Assembly (NCBI GenBank): GCA_945787585.1
Contig: CALZIG010000014.1
Location: forward strand, 1-5,171
Direction of reading: 5' to 3'
DNA: 5,171 nt
DNA from: an uncultured Gammaproteobacteria bacterium
GTDB lineage: Bacteria > Pseudomonadota > Gammaproteobacteria > SZUA-140
The notes below the pieces were generated by a model that had not been told where the DNA came from, searched no databases, and saw only the letters and a program-made list of their open reading frames with translations. Made by a program: the position numbers and the translations under genes. This document shows positions 1 to 5,171 of this stretch, one piece after another; the first letter of the stretch is position 1; the number at the start of each line of letters is the position of its first letter.

Positions 1-1023
1 CTCTCTGCTTTTTTAAAGACAGGTCTCGGCTTTATGAAAAATGATAGCGACCTGAAATACGAACGCCAAAATGATCTCCATATTTTCTTCGGCGCTGGGA
101 TCGAGTACGCGTTTGATAACGGTTTTGCACTACGCACAGAGATGGATTTTTATGATAAAGATGCGCAGTTATTCAGTATAAGTATTCTAAAAAGATTTGG
201 TAGAAAAGAAGCTAAAGTCATTGTGATGGATGGTGACCGGGATGGCGTGATTGATAGAGTGGACCAATGCCTGGCGACGCCAAAGGGAGTGAAAGTAGAT
301 GCGTTTGGTTGTGAGCTAGACGGTGATCAGGATGGTGTTGTCGATAGTCAGGATCAATGCTTGAAAACTGCGCAGGGTGCTACAGTGGATACTTCGGGAT
401 GTGCGTTGGATAGTGATCAGGATGGTATAACAGACACCCTTGATGAGTGCCCAGACTCTGAGCCTTTTGTCAGGGTTGATAGTAAGGGATGTGTGCTAGA
501 CCGTGATCAGGATGGTGTAATAGATATCCTTGATGAGTGCCCAGGCTCCGAGCCTTTTGTCAGGGTCGATAGCAAGGGATGTGCGCTTGACCGTGATAAA
601 GACGGTATCCTCGATACCCATGATAAGTGTCTGGACTCGGAGCCATTTGTCAGAGTTGACAGCACTGGCTGTGTTATGGCCCAGGTGATTATTCTGAAAG
701 GGGTGCGCTTTGCAAGTGGTTCCGCAATACTTGAAAGGGAATCAAAGATAGTGCTTGATAGCGTCGCTGAGACCTTAAAACGTTACCCATCAATGGTCGT
801 TGAAGTAGCGGGTTACACTGATAATCGAGGTTCCAGGATTGCCAACGAAGTACTATCAGAAAGAAGAGCAAAGTCAGTCGTCAGTTATCTGATCTCTATG
901 GGGGTTAACGGAGGGAATATAATTGCCAAAGGTTATGGCCCTGTTGACCCGGTTGCTGATAATACCACTGCTGCGGGCCGTGCAGAAAACCGCCGTGTAG
1001 AGATGCATATTTTGCAGCGCTAA
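1..1023 (+). CDS. OmpA-family outer-membrane protein with TSP3-like repeats (5' end cut by window)
   Basis: The reading frame is open from base 1 to the TAA at 1021-1023 (340 codons), so the Met at 34 is internal and the signal peptide and first barrel strands lie outside the window. Codons 1 to about 66 look like the last strands of an eight-stranded OmpA-type barrel, with alternating polar and hydrophobic residues ending in LKRFG. Codons 77-226 are five 30-residue Asp-rich repeats with a DxDxDGxxD core and two Cys each. Codons about 229-340 are an OmpA C-terminal domain (VRFASGSA, GYTDNRGS, LSERRA, ENRRVE). By family knowledge, Asp274 (820-822) and Arg289 (865-867) should bind the peptidoglycan peptide, and both are present. 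The inferred role is tethering the outer membrane to the cell wall, as in OprF/OmpA, with the repeats as a Ca-stabilised periplasmic spacer. It has no close downstream partner. Family call is firm; substrate or porin activity is unknown. Confidence 0.93.
   Translation, partial: LSAFLKTGLGFMKNDSDLKYERQNDLHIFFGAGIEYAFDNGFALRTEMDFYDKDAQLFSISILKRFGRKEAKVIVMDGDRDGVIDRVDQCLATPKGVKVDAFGCELDGDQDGVVDSQDQCLKTAQGATVDTSGCALDSDQDGITDTLDECPDSEPFVRVDSKGCVLDRDQDGVIDILDECPGSEPFVRVDSKGCALDRDKDGILDTHDKCLDSEPFVRVDSTGCVMAQVIILKGVRFASGSAILERESKIVLDSVAETLKRYPSMVVEVAGYTDNRGSRIANEVLSERRAKSVVSYLISMGVNGGNIIAKGYGPVDPVADNTTAAGRAENRRVEMHILQR
229..678 (+). repeat. Five tandem 90-bp repeats (thrombospondin type 3-like, Ca-binding)
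   Basis: The units are 229-318, 319-408, 409-498, 499-588 and 589-678, each exactly 30 codons with no indels. Each begins D-x-D-x-D-G-x-x-D-x-x-D-x-C and carries a second Cys near the end (GC). Units 3 to 5 share SEPFVRVDS. Units 3 and 4 are the most alike at DNA level: I count 12 differences in 90 bases. Units 1 and 2 have diverged in the middle segment. The pattern fits tandem duplication within the gene. Ca binding is inferred from the Asp spacing. Confidence 0.9.
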
Positions 1024-1137
1024 AGATCACCGCGCAGTTTATTGGAGACCCTCTTATTTCGGCATTTTGTATTGCTTCTGGACGAGAGAGGCTTACGGCC
1101 CTGAAGTGCTATCGTTTATTCTGGTTTTCTGGTTGAA

Positions 1138-1166
1138 TTGAATTTCAGGCGCTTTTGATTTATAAC
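1138..1166 (+). promoter_or_regulatory. Candidate sigma70 promoter for the EAL-HDOD gene
   Basis: TTGAAT at 1138-1143 (4 of 6 to the -35 consensus) is followed after exactly 17 bp by TATAAC at 1161-1166 (5 of 6 to the -10 consensus). Transcription would start near 1173 and give a leader of about 115 nt that contains the paired elements at 1215-1254. The region is AT-rich, so a chance match is possible. Confidence 0.4.
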
Positions 1167-1214
1167 TTGATGTTTCTTACAACGTTTGTGTGGTCACTTT
1201 ATGAGTTTCTACTC

Positions 1215-1254
1215 ATGAATTAAGTGCTTACGCCGATGAATAATTAAGTACTTA
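1215..1254. repeat. Paired near-identical elements, possible operator
   Basis: ATGAATTAAGTGCTTA (1215-1230) recurs as ATGAA-TAA-TTAAGTACTTA (1236-1254), that is, with a 3-nt insertion and one substitution. The 13-nt cores AATTAAGTRCTTA start 24 bp apart (1218 and 1242). The second contains the perfect palindrome TAAGTACTTA (1245-1254); the first differs from it by one base. A 6-bp inverted repeat, ACGCCG (1230-1235) and CGGCGT (1262-1267), encloses the second copy. This would suit a dimeric regulator bound at two sites ahead of the gene at 1288, but no regulator is identified. Confidence 0.4.
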
Positions 1255-1277
1255 TTTTAAACGGCGTTAGGTTTTTT

Positions 1278-1281
1278 GAGG
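1278..1281 (+). promoter_or_regulatory. Shine-Dalgarno GAGG that fixes the EAL-HDOD start
   Basis: GAGG lies 6 nt before the ATG at 1288. An in-frame TTG at 1276 sits on top of this site and has no Shine-Dalgarno of its own, so the ATG is preferred. Confidence 0.7.
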
Positions 1282-1287
1282 AACAGG

Positions 1288-2511
1288 ATGTCCAGTCAAA
1301 TTTATGTAGCTCGGCAACCCATTTTTGACTGTAATGGTCAGGTATACGCCTATGAATTGCTTTACCGCTCTGGTTTAGATAATTATTTTGCCCATCACGA
1401 TGGGAATGAAGCCTCTTCGTCTGTCATTAACGACAGCATGTTTGGTTTTGGCCTGGAGAGTCTGACGGGTGGGAAAATCGCATTTATTAACCTGACGCGA
1501 GACGTGTTGTTAAATGAGTGGATTACAGTCATTCCGAAGGAGCTGGTTGCCGTAGAGGTCTTAGAAACCGTCGAACCAGACGATGCAGTGATTGAGGCCT
1601 GTAAAAAACTAAAACAGTATGGCTACACGCTCGTGCTTGATGATTTTGTTTACGCAGAAAGGTTTGAACCATTACTGGCGCTGGCCGATGTCGTCAAAAT
1701 TGATTTTATTGTCTCTTCAAAAGACGAGCGTGCTGCGATGTGTGAGCATTTCAAAAATGCTTCATTCAGTTTATTAGCTGAAAAAGTCGAAACTCATGAA
1801 GAGTATCAGGAGGCACTGGATCTTGGGTTTATCTATTTTCAGGGTTATTTTTTCTGTAAACCAGAAGTGATATCACGCAAGGATATCCCAGGCTTTAAAT
1901 TAAATTATCTACGTTTTATTCAGGAACTCAATCGCCCTGATGCTGATTATGATGCGATGGAAAAGATAATTAAACAGGACGTGGCCCTCTCATATAAGCT
2001 ATTACGTTATATCAATTCGGTCGCCTTTGGCTGGCGGAAGAAAATTGAGTCAATCAAACAGGCACTGGTGATGTTAGGTGAGCGCCCATTAAAAAAATGG
2101 GCTTCTTTAGCGGCATTTTCCAGTATCGCAGATGACAAACCGCCGGAATTGTTGACGACGTCGTTAATACGTGCCGCTTTTTGTGAATCGATCGCGGCAG
2201 ATGTTGCTATGAAGGATAAGACGATGGATCTTTTTTTTATTGGTATGTTGTCAGTGGTGGATGCGCTGGTGGATCGTCCAATGAAAGAAATCCTTGATGA
2301 AATTAGTATCTCAGACTATGTGAAAGAGGCATTGATTGATGGCGGGACGCCTGCAGCTAATGTGCTGCAATTAGTTATTGCTTATGAGCATGGGGAGTGG
2401 GGTAAAGTAACTGAAATGATTGATTTACTGGGTCTCGACGAAGCGCGTGTACCAGAACTTTACTATAAGGCGATCGAATGGGCTGATGAGGTCAGTTTAC
2501 CTTCAGAATAA
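1288..2511 (+). CDS. EAL-HDOD domain protein (YuxH-type), probable c-di-GMP phosphodiesterase or signalling adaptor
   Basis: This 407-residue cytoplasmic protein has no signal peptide or membrane segment. Residues about 5-195 form an EAL-type domain in which the signature reads E-L-L (Glu23) within AYELLYR. The usual metal and catalytic positions appear kept: Asn68 (INLT), Glu90 (VEVLE), Asp118-Asp119 (LDDF), Lys137 (VKID), Glu165 (AEKVET), and a QGYFF segment at 185. The loop after DDF lacks the GTG of classical EAL enzymes. Residues about 200-400 are an HDOD domain: KQDVALSYKLLRYINS at 229-244, then an SIKQALVMLG helix at 255-264. HDOD domains lack the His-Asp pair of HD hydrolases, and I see none here. 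By family knowledge this is the COG3434/YuxH architecture; c-di-GMP hydrolysis is plausible but unproven. The start is set by GAGG at 1278-1281. It appears monocistronic and is convergent with fimT. Confidence 0.9.
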   Translation: MSSQIYVARQPIFDCNGQVYAYELLYRSGLDNYFAHHDGNEASSSVINDSMFGFGLESLTGGKIAFINLTRDVLLNEWITVIPKELVAVEVLETVEPDDAVIEACKKLKQYGYTLVLDDFVYAERFEPLLALADVVKIDFIVSSKDERAAMCEHFKNASFSLLAEKVETHEEYQEALDLGFIYFQGYFFCKPEVISRKDIPGFKLNYLRFIQELNRPDADYDAMEKIIKQDVALSYKLLRYINSVAFGWRKKIESIKQALVMLGERPLKKWASLAAFSSIADDKPPELLTTSLIRAAFCESIAADVAMKDKTMDLFFIGMLSVVDALVDRPMKEILDEISISDYVKEALIDGGTPAANVLQLVIAYEHGEWGKVTEMIDLLGLDEARVPELYYKAIEWADEVSLPSE

Positions 2512-2523
2512 AGGGCCGGGTAT

Positions 2524-3099
2524 TTAACTGCATTTCCACGCTTTTCCATCTGATTTTTTGGCTGCAACGCGCGCACGTCCCCCATTAGAAAGAATGATCG
2601 CTCGTGCCTTTGATGGACCTCGTTGATCACAGAACACATAACTTGCGTTACTGCCCGCAGAAGTGCCCAATGGATGAAAGACGACGCGTCGCCGATAGCG
2701 ACTCGATATGATCTCGATGTTTTCTTTTGCGGCTTCGATATGAATAATTTCTTCTTCTTTATCGTCGAATTCACGATCAAAATTGTTATCAACAAACATT
2801 AACCAGCCGTTGTGCCAATGAGGTTGTTTGGCACAGGATCCTTCACTGTTGGGGCACAGGACAACATTTCGGTTGCGTTTAATCGCCTCACTGCGCGCAA
2901 GATTAAAGCTGGTCACCATGACATTAATCTGTGTAGTCATGCGATTATTTGCCATGATGTCCTGAAAAGCAGGCATGCCAAAACGAAACAGAATCGAGAT
3001 GATCGCTAACAAAATAATCAGCTCGATTAAGGTAAAGCCTTGAGATACGCCTGTTCTATTATAGAAGCGTGACCGCGCCCGGGATTTTTCTGTGATCAC
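2524..3099 (-). CDS. fimT: FimT/GspH-like type IV pilus minor pseudopilin
   Basis: The 191-residue protein has a basic 21-residue leader, then G21|F22-TLIE, the prepilin peptidase site, with Glu26 at mature position +5 and a hydrophobic helix to about residue 39. The globular part matches the GspH/FimT domain: FNLARSEAIKRNRNVVLC at 65-82, NGWLMFVD at 97-104, VVFHPLGT at 139-146, and AIILSNGGRARV at 167-178. Cys82/Cys89 and Cys157/Cys190 could form two disulfides. G174-R175-A176-R177 matches the GRxR motif reported for Legionella FimT in DNA binding during natural transformation. It would be processed at the inner membrane and added to a pilus. The start is GTG at 3097-3099, supported by AAGGA 7 nt upstream; the nearby ATG on the same strand at 3107-3109 runs into a stop after two codons. 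It lies 91 nt downstream of aspC on the same strand, separated by a strong hairpin. No other pilin gene is in view. GspH of type II secretion is a less likely alternative. Confidence 0.9.
   Translation of the reverse strand: MITEKSRARSRFYNRTGVSQGFTLIELIILLAIISILFRFGMPAFQDIMANNRMTTQINVMVTSFNLARSEAIKRNRNVVLCPNSEGSCAKQPHWHNGWLMFVDNNFDREFDDKEEEIIHIEAAKENIEIISSRYRRRVVFHPLGTSAGSNASYVFCDQRGPSKARAIILSNGGRARVAAKKSDGKAWKCS
2569..2580 (-). other. GRxR motif codons of FimT (possible DNA-binding site)
   Basis: The reverse complement reads GGA CGT GCG CGC, Gly-Arg-Ala-Arg, at residues 174-177, followed shortly by Lys181 and Lys182. Together they form a basic patch near the C terminus. The DNA-binding role is known for the Legionella pneumophila protein and is inferred here from motif and position. 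Confidence 0.6.
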
Positions 3100-3106
3100 T
3101 ATTGCA

Positions 3107-3111
3107 TCCTT
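3107..3111 (-). promoter_or_regulatory. Shine-Dalgarno AAGGA of fimT, supporting a GTG start
   Basis: On the minus strand AAGGA stands 7 nt before GTG (3099-3097). It is the only well-placed purine-rich site upstream of the prepilin leader. Confidence 0.7.
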
Positions 3112-3146
3112 GCCGTTGTGAAAAACGTGTGGTGTTGATCATACTT

Positions 3147-3184
3147 TGGTCACGTTGCGCGGAATAGTCCGTGCAACGTGACCA
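3147..3184. terminator. Strong stem-loop between aspC and fimT, possible terminator or boundary hairpin
   Basis: TGGTCACGTTGC (3147-3158) pairs perfectly with GCAACGTGACCA (3173-3184). After one G-T position the pairing continues for 4 bp (CGGA/TCCG), leaving an ATAG loop at 3164-3167, about 17 bp of stem in all. It begins 6 nt beyond the aspC stop codon. Reading with aspC, the bases after the stem are AAGTATG, not a U-tract. Reading in the plus direction they are GTCTGTTTATT, which is T-rich. It could be a terminator for plus-strand read-through, a 3'-end stabiliser or processing site for aspC mRNA, or a dispersed REP-like element. The hairpin is certain; the role is not. Confidence 0.55.
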
Positions 3185-3190
3185 GTCTGT

Positions 3191-4369
3191 TTATTCGAGT
3201 GCTTTTTTGATCCTTGCCAGGCCTTCCTTGAGGTTCTCCATGCTGGTGGCGAATGAGAGCCGCATATAACCCGGCGCGCCAAAGGCGGAGCCGGGCACCA
3301 GCGCAACACCGGCCTCGTTGATCAGGAATTCTCCAAATTCGACATCGTTGTTGATGCCTTCGAGTTTTGAATATGCCGCTTCCATTTTTGGAAAGGCGTA
3401 GAAGGCCCCATCTGAGGTGAGGCACTCAACCCCATCGATCTGGTTCAACGCATCGACCACATAATCATGACGTGCCTTGAACTGAACATTCATTTCGTTG
3501 ATAAACGACTGATCCCCTTCGAGGGCGGCCTGTGCCGCGACCTGTGAGATTGAGGTTGGATTCGATGTGCTTTGCGACTGAATCTTCTTCATCGCGTTGA
3601 TCAACTCCAGTGGGCCGCCAGCGTAGCCGATACGCCAGCCGGTCATCGAATAGGCCTTGGAGACGCCGTTGAGCACGATGGCACGATCATAAAGATCGGG
3701 ATTGACCGTCAGGATGTTTTTGAACGGTTCCCCCGACCAACTGATATGCTCATAGATATCATCACTCGCCACGATGATCTGTGGGTGTTGACGCAATACC
3801 TCGCCGAGCGCCGCCAGCTCTGCGTGGCTGTAAGCCGCACCAGTCGGGTTTGACGGGCTGTTGATCACCATCATTTTGGTTTTGGGGGTGATGGCAGCAG
3901 CCAGCTGTTCCGGCGTGATTTTGAAACCCTGATCAAGGCCGCTTTCGATGATGACTGGGTTGCCGTCCGCGAGCAGCACCATGTCAGGATACGACACCCA
4001 ATACGGGGCCGGAATGATCACTTCATCACCCGGGTTCAGCAGAGCCTGAACGAGATTATAGAAGCTCTGCTTGCCACCGACCGAGACCAGGATCTGCTCC
4101 GGGCTATAATCCAGCTGATTATCGCGTGCGAACTTGGCGGCAACCGCCTTTCTTAACGCTAGCGTACCGGCGACGGCGGTGTATTTGGTAAAGCCAGCAT
4201 TAATCGCCTCAATCGCGGCGGCCTTGATATGGTCGGGGGTGTCGAAATCGGGTTCACCCGCACCAAATCCGATGATGTTTTTACCTTCGGCCTTCAGTTG
4301 CGCAGCACGCGCCGTGATCGCCAGTGTAGGGGAGGGTTTGACGCGCTGTACTCGGGCAGATAGTTCCAC
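3191..4369 (-). CDS. aspC: Class I aspartate aminotransferase (PLP-dependent, subgroup I-beta/Thermus type)
   Basis: The 392-residue protein is full length for the family and closely resembles, from memory, Thermus aspartate aminotransferase. It exchanges amino groups between aspartate/oxaloacetate and glutamate/2-oxoglutarate in the cytoplasm. Visible motifs: [10 protein letters not shown] (36-45), KYTAVAGT (62-69), VGGKQ (97-101), PYWVSYP (122-128), NSPSNPTG (170-177), SDDIYEH (202-208), [16 protein letters not shown] (234-249) and MRLSFATS (369-376). Lys238 should form the Schiff base with PLP, Asp203 or Asp204 and Tyr206 contact the cofactor, Arg246 its phosphate, and Arg370 the substrate alpha-carboxylate. 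Lys100 in GGKQ is the position linked to the side-chain carboxylate, and in relatives to prephenate use, so dual specificity is possible. The start is GTG with AGAAGGA 8 nt upstream; it gives the family-typical N terminus [15 protein letters not shown]. It is divergent from uvrB across 84 nt. Confidence 0.96.
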   Translation of the reverse strand: MELSARVQRVKPSPTLAITARAAQLKAEGKNIIGFGAGEPDFDTPDHIKAAAIEAINAGFTKYTAVAGTLALRKAVAAKFARDNQLDYSPEQILVSVGGKQSFYNLVQALLNPGDEVIIPAPYWVSYPDMVLLADGNPVIIESGLDQGFKITPEQLAAAITPKTKMMVINSPSNPTGAAYSHAELAALGEVLRQHPQIIVASDDIYEHISWSGEPFKNILTVNPDLYDRAIVLNGVSKAYSMTGWRIGYAGGPLELINAMKKIQSQSTSNPTSISQVAAQAALEGDQSFINEMNVQFKARHDYVVDALNQIDGVECLTSDGAFYAFPKMEAAYSKLEGINNDVEFGEFLINEAGVALVPGSAFGAPGYMRLSFATSMENLKEGLARIKKALE

Positions 4370-4377
4370 TTATATTA

Positions 4378-4384
4378 TCCTTCT
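4378..4384 (-). promoter_or_regulatory. Shine-Dalgarno AGAAGGA of aspC, supporting a GTG start
   Basis: On the minus strand AGAAGGA lies 8 nt before GTG (4369-4367). The site is near consensus, so the non-ATG start is well supported. Confidence 0.75.
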
Positions 4385-4412
4385 AGGCAAATTATTAAAC
4401 CTCTATCGGCTG

Positions 4413-4445
4413 TCTGTAATATACTTGAGAAAGTGAGTTTACAGA
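4413..4445. repeat. 7-bp inverted repeat just upstream of uvrB
   Basis: TCTGTAA (4413-4419) and TTACAGA (4439-4445) are perfect inverted copies separated by 19 nt, ending 8 nt before the uvrB ATG. The arms contain CTGT and ACAG, the half-sites of a gammaproteobacterial LexA box, but they are 23 nt apart instead of 8. It may be an operator with wide half-site spacing, a leader hairpin, or chance. Confidence 0.4.
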
Positions 4446-4453
4446 ATCCCCCA

Positions 4454-5171
4454 ATGAGTAAAAGAAGCGAAAGATTTTCAATTTCATCCAGTTTTAAGCC
4501 TGCCGGTGACCAACCTAACGCCATTCGACAGTTAGTCGAAGGGTTGGGTGATGGTCTCGCCGCGCAGACCTTGCTGGGTGTGACCGGCTCGGGTAAGACC
4601 TTTACCATCGCCAATGTGATCCAGCAGGTGCAGCGCCCGACCATTATTATGGCGCCGAATAAGACGCTGGCAGCACAGCTCTATGGGGAAATGAAGGAGT
4701 TCTTCCCCGACAATGCGGTGGAGTATTTTGTCTCCTATTATGACTATTATCAGCCAGAGGCCTACGTGCCATCCTCTGATATGTTCATCGAGAAGGACGC
4801 CTCGATCAATGAGCATATCGAGCAGATGCGCCTGTCAGCGACCAAATCGCTGCTGGAGCGACCCGATGCGGTGATTGTGGCCTCGGTCTCGTCGATCTAT
4901 GGTCTGGGGGATCCACGTGCCTATCTCAGTATGGTGTTGCACCTGGCGAAGGGCGAACAGGTCGATCAGCGCTCTATCTTGCGTCGTCTCGCTGAGCTGC
5001 AATATACGCGTAATGATGTTGAGCTACATCGTGCGACCTATCGGGTGCGTGGCGATGTGATTGATATCTTCCCGGCTGAGTCTGATTTTGAGGCGGTACG
5101 CATCGAGCTCTTTGATGATGAGGTCGAGTCGCTCAGCTATTTCGATCCGCTGACAGGTGAGGTGTTGCGTC
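4454..5171 (+). CDS. uvrB: UvrB, excinuclease ABC subunit B (3' end cut by window)
   Basis: 239 codons are present of a protein usually near 670 residues. UvrB receives damaged DNA from UvrA, verifies the lesion with its ATP-driven beta-hairpin, and recruits UvrC for incision. Visible parts: [11 protein letters not shown] (14-24), Walker A GVTGSGKT (42-49, Lys48), [11 protein letters not shown] (67-77), the beta-hairpin region with [16 protein letters not shown] (91-106) and DASINEHI (115-122), [13 protein letters not shown] (142-154), and the start of the UvrA-contacting domain with [14 protein letters not shown] (196-209). The helicase motifs and C-terminal UvrC-contacting region lie beyond the edge. 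The ATG at 4454 gives the standard MSK start, but there is no good Shine-Dalgarno before it. An in-frame GTG at 4433 would add seven residues and is less likely. In many relatives uvrB is SOS-induced; no canonical LexA box is seen here. Confidence 0.98.
   Translation, partial: MSKRSERFSISSSFKPAGDQPNAIRQLVEGLGDGLAAQTLLGVTGSGKTFTIANVIQQVQRPTIIMAPNKTLAAQLYGEMKEFFPDNAVEYFVSYYDYYQPEAYVPSSDMFIEKDASINEHIEQMRLSATKSLLERPDAVIVASVSSIYGLGDPRAYLSMVLHLAKGEQVDQRSILRRLAELQYTRNDVELHRATYRVRGDVIDIFPAESDFEAVRIELFDDEVESLSYFDPLTGEVLR

Larger units (their letters stand above)
1024..1287. other. Intergenic spacer between the OmpA-family gene and the EAL-HDOD gene
   Basis: This 264-nt AT-rich stretch has no credible ORF on either strand. 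I found no convincing rho-independent terminator after the OmpA-family stop codon. It holds the candidate promoter (1138-1166), the paired elements (1215-1254) and the ribosome binding site of the next gene. The first hundred or so bases show nothing I can name. Confidence 0.6.
4370..4453. promoter_or_regulatory. Divergent control region of aspC and uvrB
   Basis: These 84 nt must hold the leader of both genes and probably both promoters, unless these lie inside the coding regions. For uvrB, TATACT (4420-4425, 5 of 6) or the overlapping TAATAT (4417-4422) could be a -10, with a poor TTAAAC -35 at 4395-4400. On the other strand AATAAT/TTTAAT sequences in 4391-4399 could serve aspC. None is strong enough to assign singly. 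Confidence 0.35.

Noticed and set aside
34..36. ATG at 34 as the true start of the OmpA-family gene
   Set aside because: The frame is open to the left edge with barrel-like sequence, there is no signal peptide after this Met, and no Shine-Dalgarno is seen.
1024..1110. Rho-independent terminator after the OmpA-family gene
   Set aside because: Only very short possible stems (such as GGC-TTAC-GCC type) were found, with no following T-run.
1885..2508. HD-type phosphohydrolase activity in the C-terminal domain of the EAL-HDOD protein
   Set aside because: The domain matches HDOD, and no His-Asp catalytic pair is present.
2463..2795. Minus-strand ORF across the end of the EAL-HDOD gene and into fimT
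   Set aside because: It overlaps fimT in another frame and the 3' end of the EAL-HDOD gene, both with clear protein-family signatures, and shows no recognisable domain.
3138..3166. A fimT promoter using TATGAT (minus strand, 3143-3138)
   Set aside because: The -10-like sequence is good, but no -35 match occurs 16-18 bp upstream; that position lies inside the hairpin.
4414..4429. Canonical SOS (LexA) box CTGT-N8-ACAG before uvrB
   Set aside because: CTGTAATATACTTGAG matches only the left half; the right half reads TGAG, with two of four bases wrong.
4433..4453. GTG at 4433 as the uvrB start
   Set aside because: It is in frame, but the added residues are not family-typical, there is no good Shine-Dalgarno, and ATG at 4454 gives the usual MSK N terminus.
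4375..4816. Minus-strand ORFs over the start of uvrB
   Set aside because: They are shadows of uvrB, whose protein motifs are unmistakable in the plus-strand frame.

Overview
The window looks like chromosomal DNA of a gammaproteobacterium, probably free-living and aquatic. The evidence is an OmpA-family outer-membrane protein with calcium-type repeats, a type IV pilus/competence pseudopilin (FimT), an EAL-HDOD signalling protein, and a divergent aspC/uvrB pair. From memory, a uvrB-aminotransferase neighbourhood also occurs in Pseudomonas. I cannot name the genus. There are five protein-coding genes, two of them cut by the window edges. I found no RNA gene, transposon or CRISPR array.

Layout: (1) 1-1023 (+) is the 3' part of an OmpA-family porin-like protein: the end of a beta-barrel, five 30-residue thrombospondin type 3-like repeats, and a peptidoglycan-binding OmpA domain. 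(2) 1024-1287 is a 264-nt AT-rich spacer with a candidate sigma70 promoter and a pair of related 13-nt elements, one containing a perfect 10-bp palindrome. (3) 1288-2511 (+) encodes a YuxH-type EAL-HDOD protein. (4) 2524-3099 (-) is fimT, convergent with the previous gene and only 12 nt away. (5) 3147-3184 is a very strong stem-loop between aspC and fimT with no proper U-tract on the aspC side. (6) 3191-4369 (-) is a class I aspartate aminotransferase. (7) 4370-4453 is a short divergent promoter region with a 7-bp inverted repeat just before uvrB. (8) 4454-5171 (+) is the first 239 codons of uvrB, open at the right edge.

How the genes relate: aspC and uvrB are housekeeping genes (amino-acid metabolism, nucleotide excision repair) that share a divergent control region. 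OmpA, EAL-HDOD and FimT are more accessory and deal with the cell surface, probable c-di-GMP signalling, and pilus assembly or DNA uptake. Their sequence is visibly lower in G+C than aspC/uvrB, and the stem-loop sits at that compositional boundary. No shared operon links the left-hand genes. The most interesting points are a lone FimT with a GRxR motif of the kind implicated in DNA binding, the long U-tract-poor hairpin, the paired elements upstream of the EAL-HDOD gene, and the near-identical tandem repeats in the OmpA linker. I see no clear evidence of a wholly new multi-gene system.
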